From the NCBI GenBank assembly GCA_027325115.1, contig DAHWFG010000508.1, positions 1 through 11,448 of the forward strand: 11,448 nucleotides of DNA, in the 5' to 3' direction. The notes under the pieces were generated by a model. That model worked only from the letters and a program-made list of their open reading frames with translations. It made no database searches and was not told where the DNA came from. Source of the stretch: JAKBCQ01 sp021807585. GTDB taxonomy: Bacteria > Planctomycetota > Planctomycetia > Isosphaerales > Isosphaeraceae. This document shows positions 1 through 6,559 of the stretch, in pieces (position 1 is the first letter of the stretch; each line of letters starts with the position of its first letter). The position numbers were made by a program, and so were the translations under genes.

Positions 1-2759
1 ACGTCTTTCCATTTAACGATCAGTATTCGGCGAGCGAGATGTCGATTTCGGCGGGAGGAACGATTGAGGCGTCGAATCTGACGACGATGATCGGGCTCTT
101 TATCGAACTCGACGACGCGATTTTATCCGCTCCGTCGTTAAGCGAGATCTCGCAATCGATGCTCAAAATCGATTCGGGATCGTACACGCTGAGTTCACTG
201 GTCGATCTCGACGGCTCGAGCGTTAACGCTTTCGGCGGATCGAGTTTGAACTTTCCGAATCTGAAAAGCTATTCAAATCAGTCGTCTTACGACACATCGA
301 TCAATACATATGGATCAGGCTCAACTATCAATATGCCAGCGCTTTCATCGATTGGCACGATTAATCACTATGTTTCAATCGGTTCCTCGGGAGGCACGAT
401 CAATCTTCCGAATTTACAAACGATCAATCTCGTGAGCGTGAACTCGGCGCCTCTCATTTTCTTCGCCGACGGCTCGAACTCCGTCGTCAACCTACCAAGC
501 TTAACCGATTTCTCAAGCGCTTCTCTCTCATCGGCGTCCCCCCCGGAAATCGAACAATATAAAAGAGAAAGCGCGTTCACGATCTCAAATGGCGGATCGA
601 TCATCGCTCCCGCATTGACGGATCTATACGGCGTTACCGCGCTTATCTCGGGGTCTGTCGTTTTCGACGTGAATCAAATCAAGAGCTTTGTGAACGGGGC
701 TCTTTACATTTATTCAGGAACATATAACTTTAGTTCTCTATCAAATATCGACGGATCGACGCTCGACGCCGAGCAGGGCGCCGTTCTCAATTTTCCCGAC
801 GTTCAACGATATTCCAACGCCACGCCTTACTTCAACTACTTCGGCTCGGTCGGTTCGGGAAGCGTTCTCAATCTTCCCGATCTGACGCGTTTCGTCGAAC
901 TCCAATCGAATTTTGGAATCAACGCGTATCAGGGGGGAGAAACGCTGCTTCCAGAACTCAATTCGATGAATGAAAGCACGACACAAAACGGGTCGTCGGT
1001 TGCGATCGTCGCTGATCTCGCCGGAAGTTTGATCAACTTATCGTCGCTCACAAATCTCTCGAACTCCTCCGCTCTCGATTCGATTCAATACACCGCCGGC
1101 GGAGTCGTTATTGATCCCAATCTGACCACGTTATTGAATGCCGATGTCGTCACCGACCCGACGAACATGCTGTCGATCCCCGCGGGTCAATCGGTTACCT
1201 ACTCGCTCGCGGGAGCGCAAATCACCGCGGGCTCCGTCGACGATCTCGGATCTCTCAATATCCTCAACGGCGCGTCGCTCACCGTCGACGGTAATCTCGC
1301 CGTCGATTCCTCGGGATCGCTCGCGATCGCTCCCGGAGGCTCGCTCACCATCAGCGGCAACCTCGTCGGCTCAACCCAAAACCCACTCGCCTTCACCCCC
1401 CAGGGAACCGTCGTCTTGGGCGGACCAATCGGCTCGGGCTCGAACCAATTGCTCGAGGCGATGTCGTCCGATCAGGGTCCAGTTATATCAGGATTCATTA
1501 ACAACTTCGCCTACGGAACGCTCCGACTCTCGACCGGATCGTCGGTCGTGCTCGTCGATCAATCCGTCAACTCGAATACGGGGCGATCCGAGGCCGTGTA
1601 CGCGAACGAGTTGATCGTCCCAGCGAATTCGACGCTCAATCTCAACGGTCTTCATCTGTACGTGCGAGGCGATCAAATCGCCGGGACGATCGTCGGCGGA
1701 ACGGTTACGGTCGTTCCCACGATCAACCAGATCACGCTTGGAACCCCGGCGTTCGGCTCGATCGCGAACGCGGGAGCGATCGACGATTGGACGTTTACCG
1801 GAACCGCGGGCGAATCGATCGCCGCGGCGCTCAACCCGGGCCCCGGAGCCCCGATTCCCGCGTTCCCGCCGCGTCTTGAATTCGGTCAAATCGAACTCCT
1901 CGGCCCCAACGGGAATGTTTTGGCGATCGCTTCGAGCGCGTCCGCGGGCGCGATCGCGCTGTTCAACGGCGTCTCGCTTCCCTCAAACGGAACCTACACG
2001 ATCGAGGTTCAATCGCCCGCGAATCAGCCCGCGAGCACGGGGAATTACGTCCTCTCGGTCTACAACGTCACCCCCTCGCTTGCGAATCTGACCGTTAACA
2101 CGATTGTAAGCGGCACGATCGCGAATCCCTACGGCGTGAACCAATGGCTGTTCGCGGGAACCGCGGGAGAGCGCGTTCAACTCCAGGTCCTTTACACGTC
2201 GACGGCCGACTTATCATTCAATTTGAACGGACCCGACGGATATCTTGGATTCGCGAATCTTCAATTCAGTTCGGGAGTGATCACTTTACCCTTTAATGGT
2301 GTTTATGTGCTCACGGTTCATGGCGACGGTATCGAAGGGGGATCGTACGCGTTCAACCTCGCCGCCTCGCCTCCCGCCGCGCCTGCTATAAGCGGTATCG
2401 CTCCCGTTCAATCGGCGGGCTCACGGGCTCGAACCTCGCGGGTCTCGGCTTTTGAGCAACGCTACGAGGCGCGGATCGAGCGAATCGACGCGTATCGCCT
2501 GTATCTCGCGACTCTCCGTCAAGAGCGGCTCGATCGCCCGGCTCGCTTCCATCAAATCGAGGCGAACGGGTTCAACGGCGCCGCGAGCGGCGGGCGTCGA
2601 TCGCCGAACGCGCTTACATATGGACGATTTACAAGCGCAAGCACACAAGCTTTCGGTGATGCTACATCGGGATTCGCGATCCCTCGGTTCGGGCTCGAAC
2701 ATCCCGTCTTTTTCGGCGAGTTCTCGGGCTCCAGGAACAAGTTCCTCGGCGGACGCTGA
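1..2759 (+). CDS. Large secreted beta-repeat protein with two PPC-like domains (5' end missing)
   Basis: The frame is open to the window edge (first whole codon at base 3), so the ATG at 39 is probably internal and the signal peptide lies outside. Residues are counted from that ATG (906 to the stop). Residues 1-370 hold about 15 copies of a degenerate strand motif, roughly G-[GS]-x-hydrophobic-N-[LFM]-P-x-L-x-x-hydrophobic, for example GGTINLPNLQTI and GSVLNLPDLTRF, suggesting a right-handed beta-helix or similar solenoid. Residues 380-560 are Gly/Ser-rich and beta-prone (GSLTISGNLVGS), like autotransporter-type repeats. Two tandem modules follow at about 564-676 and 685-775, each with a D-W-x-F-x-G-T-A-G-E or Q-W-L-F-A-G-T-A-G-E core and a G-x-Y-x-x-x-V strand, matching pre-peptidase C-terminal (PPC) domains. 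A Pro/Ala linker and an Arg-rich tail (790-906) close the protein. A surface or extracellular role is inferred; no catalytic site is visible. The coding call is firm, the function unknown. Confidence 0.88.
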   Translation, partial: VFPFNDQYSASEMSISAGGTIEASNLTTMIGLFIELDDAILSAPSLSEISQSMLKIDSGSYTLSSLVDLDGSSVNAFGGSSLNFPNLKSYSNQSSYDTSINTYGSGSTINMPALSSIGTINHYVSIGSSGGTINLPNLQTINLVSVNSAPLIFFADGSNSVVNLPSLTDFSSASLSSASPPEIEQYKRESAFTISNGGSIIAPALTDLYGVTALISGSVVFDVNQIKSFVNGALYIYSGTYNFSSLSNIDGSTLDAEQGAVLNFPDVQRYSNATPYFNYFGSVGSGSVLNLPDLTRFVELQSNFGINAYQGGETLLPELNSMNESTTQNGSSVAIVADLAGSLINLSSLTNLSNSSALDSIQYTAGGVVIDPNLTTLLNADVVTDPTNMLSIPAGQSVTYSLAGAQITAGSVDDLGSLNILNGASLTVDGNLAVDSSGSLAIAPGGSLTISGNLVGSTQNPLAFTPQGTVVLGGPIGSGSNQLLEAMSSDQGPVISGFINNFAYGTLRLSTGSSVVLVDQSVNSNTGRSEAVYANELIVPANSTLNLNGLHLYVRGDQIAGTIVGGTVTVVPTINQITLGTPAFGSIANAGAIDDWTFTGTAGESIAAALNPGPGAPIPAFPPRLEFGQIELLGPNGNVLAIASSASAGAIALFNGVSLPSNGTYTIEVQSPANQPASTGNYVLSVYNVTPSLANLTVNTIVSGTIANPYGVNQWLFAGTAGERVQLQVLYTSTADLSFNLNGPDGYLGFANLQFSSGVITLPFNGVYVLTVHGDGIEGGSYAFNLAASPPAAPAISGIAPVQSAGSRARTSRVSAFEQRYEARIERIDAYRLYLATLRQERLDRPARFHQIEANGFNGAASGGRRSPNALTYGRFTSASTQAFGDATSGFAIPRFGLEHPVFFGEFSGSRNKFLGGR

Positions 2760-2806
2760 TCCTCGGCTTCGGTGGAAGGATATTCGATCGAGGTGAAGGA
2801 AGTTCA

Positions 2807-2845
2807 AGGCTATTCGGAAACCGCCTTCGAGAGGCTATCCGGAAA
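2807..2845. repeat. Two direct copies of a 14-bp motif, 25 bp apart
   Basis: The motif aggctatYcggaaa occurs at 2807-2820 (Y=t) and 2832-2845 (Y=c), just after the stop of the repeat-protein gene. It contains the palindrome tccgga in the second copy. A third copy lies inverted at 3082-3095, at the end of the convergent gene. The matches are read directly; a role in transcript ends or as part of a dispersed element is inferred. Confidence 0.6.
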
Positions 2846-3096
2846 GAAAGCCGCATATTCGACGGGATTTGAGGGCGAACCTCCTGGTGAGCCGCATTAT
2901 TATGTTTGCGATTATTGACCGATAAATCGGCCAGGTCGCCTGAGTTTACGAGAAGAGGCTCACCGGGAGGTTCGCCCTCCCAATCAGAACGAACCGACAT
3001 CTAGATATTAAACGTATGCTGATTCTATTTGTGAATCGGCGCCGAATCCGGTAAAATCGAGCCGATTGGGTTTCGGGAGCTTTTCCGGATAGCCTC
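2831..3096. repeat. Outer 15-bp perfect inverted repeat between convergent genes
   Basis: gaggctatccggaaa at 2831-2845 is the exact reverse complement of 3082-3096. The arms lie just past the 3' end of the left gene (stop at 2759) and on the stop codon of the TMEM14-family gene (TAG at 3098-3096), and they enclose a second, longer inverted repeat. The arrangement resembles a small mobile or REP-type element inserted between convergent genes, but no target duplication was identified. Confidence 0.55.
2871..2979. repeat. Inner 23-bp inverted repeat (REP/BIME-like hairpin)
   Basis: The arms at 2871-2893 (gagggcgaacctcctggtga...) and 2957-2979 (...caccgggaggttcgccctc) pair at 22 of 23 positions. 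The 63-bp spacer contains a further small hairpin, ccgat-aa-atcgg, at 2919-2930. There is no clear T-tract after either arm, so it is not a standard rho-independent terminator, although in a convergent gap it may still end transcripts from both sides. Its form fits repetitive extragenic palindromes. Only one copy occurs in this window, so its repeat status in the genome is inferred. Confidence 0.65.
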
Positions 3097-3419
3097 TAAG
3101 CCTGGGCGATCATCATGAGCGCCATCACCAGAACGAGAGCGCTCGCGACGCTCATCATCCCCGCGGGCATCATCTTCTTCGATTTCAAATACCGCGGAGC
3201 GAAAAAACCGAGCATCGCCACCGAAAGCGCCGCGCCCACCCAACATCCGAACTTGAGATTCAGAAAACACAACAGCAAGGCGCCGATCGCGACGACCGCC
3301 GAGATCGACCCCGCGATCAGCGACGGCCTGCTCCCCGCCTTGCGGTAGCCGATCCAGCCTCCCGCCGCGAGCATCACTCCGTAAACGCCGAACGCAATCT
3401 CAATTAAAGTTGAACTCAT
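3096..3419 (-). CDS. TMEM14 family (UPF0136) small membrane protein
   Basis: This 107-residue protein has four probable transmembrane helices at about 5-22, 33-53, 57-73 and 84-105. Two motifs are typical of the TMEM14 family: GYRKAGSRPSLIAG after helix 1 and RYLKSKKMMPAGMM before helix 4. The length matches the family. Eukaryotic members include mitochondrial proteins and the plastid fatty-acid exporters (FAX); bacterial members are mostly uncharacterised, so transport of a lipid or other small hydrophobic molecule is only an inference. The frame is open upstream to 3653, but that extension is Arg-rich and unlike the family. Two ATGs stand in tandem at 3422 and 3419; AGGA at 3429-3426 lies 6 nt before the second, which I chose. 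The gene diverges from the SOUL gene across about 280 bp with no other gene. Confidence 0.85.
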   Translation of the reverse strand: MSSTLIEIAFGVYGVMLAAGGWIGYRKAGSRPSLIAGSISAVVAIGALLLCFLNLKFGCWVGAALSVAMLGFFAPRYLKSKKMMPAGMMSVASALVLVMALMMIAQA

Positions 3420-3425
3420 CATTGT

Positions 3426-3429
3426 TCCT
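3426..3429 (-). promoter_or_regulatory. Ribosome binding site of the TMEM14-family gene
   Basis: AGGA on the minus strand lies 6 nt before the second of two tandem ATG codons. It supports the short 107-residue product over the upstream-extended frame. Confidence 0.5.
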
Positions 3430-3703
3430 AAAATCACCTTACGTCTAAATCTTACCGCCGTTTGCGAGCCCGCCCGCTCCCACGACGGTTTCCTCGCATC
3501 CGAGCCGATGAGGATTCCATCGCGATCCGCGGCGTAGCCCCGCACTCGATCATCCGCCGATCCGACCCGCGTGCGCTTGACGATCAGTCGAAGTCGAATA
3601 CAACAAACGGAGTATAATCCAAGGACGAGGCGACCGCGACGGCGCGTTTCCAAACCATTCGGCCGGCGACTTGGCTCGTTCGTTCTCTCGGGAGTTGTAA
3701 GTG

Positions 3704-4612
3704 ATGAAAACGGCGACGTTCGGCGGAAAGCTGATCTTGTTTTCCGCGATCACGGTCGGTTTCTATCCGCTCGCATCGGTCGAGGCGATTGCCGACGATT
3801 CCCCCAAAACCTCCGCTCCAGACCGCGCCCCCGGCGGCGACAAATCCACACCCGATTCCGATCGATCCACACAGAAAACTTCCGACTCCGCTTCCAAGAA
3901 GACGATCGGCAAAAAACCCAAGAAATCGGCCGATTCGAAGCTTAAGACCGCGGCGGTCGCTCCCAAGGCCGCCGACGCCGACGCACCCCTTCCCGACGGT
4001 TGGCCCGGAGCGACCGCTCCCGGAACGATCGAGATCAAAAGCTATCCCGCATACCGCGGAGCGATCTCCCGCAACCCCAAAACCATCCTCGGCGCCGAGA
4101 ACGGAATGTTCTTCTCGTTATTCAATCACATTCAGAAGAATGAAATCGCCATGACCGCACCCGTCGTCAACACGTACGACTCCGTTCTCATCGACGACCC
4201 CGGCAAACCTGGCTCGGCCTCGATGGAGTTCCTTTATCGCTCGAAAGACATGGGACACACAGGAAAAGATGGCGAATATGTTGAAGTTATTGATCACCCG
4301 GCGGCGACTTATGTCTGTCTTGGACACCAGGGAGCGTTGAACACCGCTGAATTACGCGAAGGCGTTTCCAAACTGCGAGGGTGGCTGTCTGAACACTCCG
4401 ACGAATGGACCGCCGACGGCGATCCGCGCAGGCTCGGCTATCACGGACCGATGACTCCCGCCAACCGCAAGCTTTGGGAAATCCAGATTCCCGTCCGCAA
4501 GGTCGCCAAGAAACCCGATCACCAAACGAAGCAGAATCCCCCTCAAAACTCAAAACCCGCCCCCGATCGATCGACCGAGAAGAATCCCAAAGCCGCTAAC
4601 ACCGATCATTAA
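3704..4612 (+). CDS. Exported SOUL haem-binding family protein
   Basis: The 302-residue product begins with a probable Sec signal peptide (MKTATFGGKLILFSAITVGF, cleavage near residue 28, after SVEA). A Ser/Pro/Lys-rich low-complexity linker follows (about 30-100, including KKTIGKKPKK). The SOUL domain covers about 105-266. Its marks are IEIKSYPAYRGA at the start, the family signature NEIAMTAPVV (146-155) and the closing strand KLWEIQIPV (256-264). SOUL/p22HBP proteins bind haem or tetrapyrroles in animals and plants; bacterial roles are not settled, so haem binding here is inferred. A second charged tail (267-302) is Lys/Pro/Asn-rich. GGGAG at 3690-3694 is 9 nt before the ATG at 3704; a GTG at 3701 is an alternative start. 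The family call is firm. Confidence 0.88.
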   Translation: MKTATFGGKLILFSAITVGFYPLASVEAIADDSPKTSAPDRAPGGDKSTPDSDRSTQKTSDSASKKTIGKKPKKSADSKLKTAAVAPKAADADAPLPDGWPGATAPGTIEIKSYPAYRGAISRNPKTILGAENGMFFSLFNHIQKNEIAMTAPVVNTYDSVLIDDPGKPGSASMEFLYRSKDMGHTGKDGEYVEVIDHPAATYVCLGHQGALNTAELREGVSKLRGWLSEHSDEWTADGDPRRLGYHGPMTPANRKLWEIQIPVRKVAKKPDHQTKQNPPQNSKPAPDRSTEKNPKAANTDH

Positions 4613-4632
4613 GATGTAAAAATTTTTACATC
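4613..4632. repeat. Perfect 20-bp AT-rich palindrome directly after the SOUL stop codon
   Basis: gatgtaaaaatttttacatc is fully self-complementary with no loop, and it starts at the base after the TAA that ends at 4612. As RNA, the two halves would form only a weak A-U helix with no loop room, and there is no separate U-tract, so it is a poor terminator. A double-stranded protein binding site is possible. The palindrome is seen directly; the function is unknown. Confidence 0.6.
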
Positions 4633-4940
4633 CTCATCATCTTTAATCCATTCGGCGATCGGGCGGAGCGGTTCATCAACACGCCCGACCGCTCGATCGA
4701 GCCGCCGGGCGGGATCACGATCCGCGTACGAAGAGCGAGCTGCGCAAGAGTCGCGCCGGCCGCGATATCCACATATTCGTCGAACGTCCGATGAACGGAT
4801 GAGATCGAGAGCCGTTCGCACGATTTCGGAACGATCGATCGAGCCGTCTTCCTCGTGACGGTTCGCTCGGGGCGAAGAGTAGGCGGCGAACGTCGATCGC
4901 GGCGTTTTAACGTGAGTGAATTTTCACTTTTACATTCTTG
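4626..4940 (-). pseudogene. Possible decayed gene: open minus-strand frame without a usable start
   Basis: Reading the minus strand, a frame stays open for 104 codons from just after a TAA (bases 4943-4941) to a TAA at 4628-4626. Its second half reads like protein (RTFDEYVDIAAGATLAQLAL, then RIVIPPGGSIERSG). No ATG lies in its first half, and the first GTG (4772-4770) would give only 48 residues with no Shine-Dalgarno site. A neighbouring minus frame also reads plausibly near the end (EPLRPIAEWIKDDEDVK, stop overlapping the palindrome), which could reflect a frameshift. I do not recognise a family. In DNA this rich in CGATCG, spurious open frames are common, so this is a weak call. Confidence 0.2.
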
Positions 4941-5235
4941 TTAATCATTAATATATTGAGCCGCAAGGCCGTCGAGACGCGATTGAAGGATTCGGTCGGA
5001 ATCGGCTCGGTTACGGGGAGCGTGCGGCGAATCCAATCGTCTTTGTCGCCGGCGAATTCGTCTCGTACTCGATCGTACTACGATTCGACTTCGTTCAATA
5101 ACGATCAAACGATCGCTTTCGTCGTCGCGGCTTTGCGTCCAGAGGTCGTACGCGGCCTTATCGCACGGGGAACATCGGCCAATCTAAAAATCCTTATCTG
5201 TTATTCATTCAACATGTTTAAGTTGGAATAATAAA
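4633..5235. other. Long convergent gap, no intact gene supported
   Basis: Between the SOUL gene and the lipoprotein terminator I find no complete gene. Apart from the weak minus-strand remnant, there is a small hairpin agtgaa-tt-ttcact at 4915-4928 followed by an AT-rich patch (4921-4955). A 97-codon plus frame at 4938-5231 starts on TTG, has no Shine-Dalgarno site and resembles no family. Short minus-strand stretches (for example AAYDLWTQSRDDESDRLIVI upstream of the remnant) hint that an old gene may have decayed here. Confidence 0.4.
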
Positions 5236-5267
5236 GCTCGCTCCCCGGCCGTCTCCGAGGAGCGAGC
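5236..5267 (-). terminator. Rho-independent terminator of the lipoprotein gene
   Basis: gctcgctcc (5236-5244) and ggagcgagc (5259-5267) form a perfect 9-bp stem with a 14-nt loop. On the minus strand the hairpin is followed at once by TTTATTATT (5235-5227). It lies about 90 bp past the stop codon of the lipoprotein gene at 5356 and faces the right way. Confidence 0.7.
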
Positions 5268-5355
5268 GAAATCGAGTCGCTCGGTTTCTTCTTTTTGACA
5301 AAGAGTCTCGCCGAACCGACTGATTCATATCGGCGGGCGATCGGTTTCGATCGCG

Positions 5356-5826
5356 TCAATTCGGCGCCCCGGGAGGCGCGGATTCGGGCGGAACTTGGCC
5401 CGGCATGTTTCCTTCGGCCGGAGGAGCGGGAACGCCCGCGGCGCCAGGACCTCCGTCGGGGGTGATGATCGCGCCCGGAGCGCCCGGTAGCGCAGCGGAT
5501 CCTCCCGGCATCGGCGGTGCGGGAATGCCCGCGCCGGGTCCTCCCGACGGTCCCGCTTGTCCCGCGGCGCCCGGCTCAGACACGTTCATACCCATTTCAC
5601 GCATCTGGGCGCGTTGCGTCGCCGCCTGAGTGTTCGCCCACGGGAACGAAGGTCCGTGCGGGAAATATTGTACGTCGTCGTACATGTATTTGCCCGAGGG
5701 GAGCGTCATGCCGGCGTGTTCCGCCTGGCAACCAATTGATGCGATCCCGATGACGACGAGCCCGGTCCGCAACCAGGGACGAGCCGACGGGGTCCCACGC
5801 GGCGATCGCGTACGGGATGAGAACAT
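5356..5826 (-). CDS. Small planctomycete-type lipoprotein with Pro/Gly/Ala-rich tail
   Basis: The 156-residue product has an Arg-rich N-terminus, a hydrophobic segment (TGLVVIGIAS, about 21-30) and a lipobox SIGC with the lipidated Cys at residue 33. A short conserved-looking block follows: MTLPSGKYMYDDVQYFPHGP, then SFPWANTQAATQRAQMREMG. I associate this TLPS..Y...D.QYFP..P.FP pattern with a family of small planctomycete lipoproteins of unknown function. The last 75 residues are almost only Pro, Gly and Ala (PGGPGAGIPAPPMPGG), probably unfolded and reaching into the periplasm. The start is set by a strong AAGGAGGG eight bases before the ATG at 5826; a GTG at 5835 overlaps that site and is unlikely. 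Membrane attachment is inferred from the lipobox. The gene stands alone, convergent with the SOUL gene, with its own terminator. Confidence 0.8.
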   Translation of the reverse strand: MFSSRTRSPRGTPSARPWLRTGLVVIGIASIGCQAEHAGMTLPSGKYMYDDVQYFPHGPSFPWANTQAATQRAQMREMGMNVSEPGAAGQAGPSGGPGAGIPAPPMPGGSAALPGAPGAIITPDGGPGAAGVPAPPAEGNMPGQVPPESAPPGAPN

Positions 5827-5834
5827 GGAAATCA

Positions 5835-5842
5835 CCCTCCTT
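5835..5842 (-). promoter_or_regulatory. Strong Shine-Dalgarno site of the lipoprotein gene
   Basis: AAGGAGGG on the minus strand ends 8 nt before the ATG at 5826. It excludes the GTG at 5835, which overlaps it, and fixes the N-terminus as MFSSRTRSPR. Confidence 0.75.
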
Positions 5843-6541
5843 GGCTTCCGAAGCCGACCGCCGCTCTTGTCGGGCGATCAACCCGTTCCACAGTCCTAGT
5901 GGGATTGATCCGATCTCGATTTCATGAGACGACAACCGACCGGCGCGGCGCTCTTCCAACGAGCCTCGGCCCGATCTTCGATCCACCTCGGCCGGATGCG
6001 GTAACCGCGGCGCCCGGCTCGGCTCGATCAAGATCCGATAAGCCCGATTCGGGTCGATCCGAACTTCGGGATTATGTCACAATTATCGAATCGGCCGTTT
6101 GAGGCCAAAAAGCTCAATCATTCCCAAAAAACGACACGAAAATCGTCAAGCGACCGTCCGCCGCAAGCCTGGAACCGATCGATCGAATTCATCCAACCTT
6201 CGCGCATACAAGACGTTTCGGCGAACGAGAGCGGTCGTCGTACGCGTCAAACCGGCTCCGCGACCAAACGCGCCCGACTCGTCGCGACCGACCCCTCGCG
6301 TATCTCTCGAATGAACGCACGCTTGACGGATCTATCTCCGGTTATGATCATCGACTCGATCGATCCCAAATCGTTCGTTCGACGCGGGTCGACGAATCGG
6401 GAATGTCCTCGCCGTGTGGCTTGCGGGGATCGGCTTGACGCGAAATCTTCCGCGATGTCGCGACCGCGCGATCCGCCGAAAATCACGCTCGATGGTTCAA
6501 CCCTCCGAAAAGCTTGAACGATGCGATTCCCCACCATGAAC
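5843..6541. other. 700-bp gap between divergent genes, no gene supported
   Basis: This stretch separates the lipoprotein gene (leftward) from the NHL gene (rightward) and must hold both promoters. Frames open here (for example plus 6074-6517 and minus 6247-6594) are rich in Arg, Ser and Asp as expected from CGATCG repeats, lack good Shine-Dalgarno sites and match nothing I know. Small inverted motifs occur around 6041-6070 (cccga-t-tcggg, ccgaa-c-ttcgg) and ggcc-gtttga-ggcc lies at about 6092-6105. I cannot assign a function to any of them. Confidence 0.4.
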
Positions 6542-6552
6542 AGGAAGGAGAG
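6542..6552 (+). promoter_or_regulatory. Ribosome binding site of the NHL-repeat gene
   Basis: aggaaggagag ends 7 nt before the ATG at 6560. It supports that start over the in-frame ATGs at 6521 and 6536, and the chosen start puts a signal peptide at the N-terminus. Confidence 0.7.
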
Positions 6553-6559
6553 TAATTCC

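Noticed and set aside
3420..3653. N-terminal extension of the TMEM14-family protein by 78 residues
   Set aside because: It is Arg-rich and unlike the family, and the ATG at 3419 has an AGGA site and gives the usual family length.
4938..5231. A 97-codon plus-strand frame ending at the terminator
   Set aside because: It starts on TTG without a Shine-Dalgarno site, resembles no family, and ends inside the AT stretch explained by the minus-strand terminator.
6074..6517. A 147-codon plus-strand frame before the NHL gene
   Set aside because: Its composition (Arg, Ser, Asp, Pro) is what translated CGATCG-rich DNA gives by chance. It has no ribosome binding site or motif.
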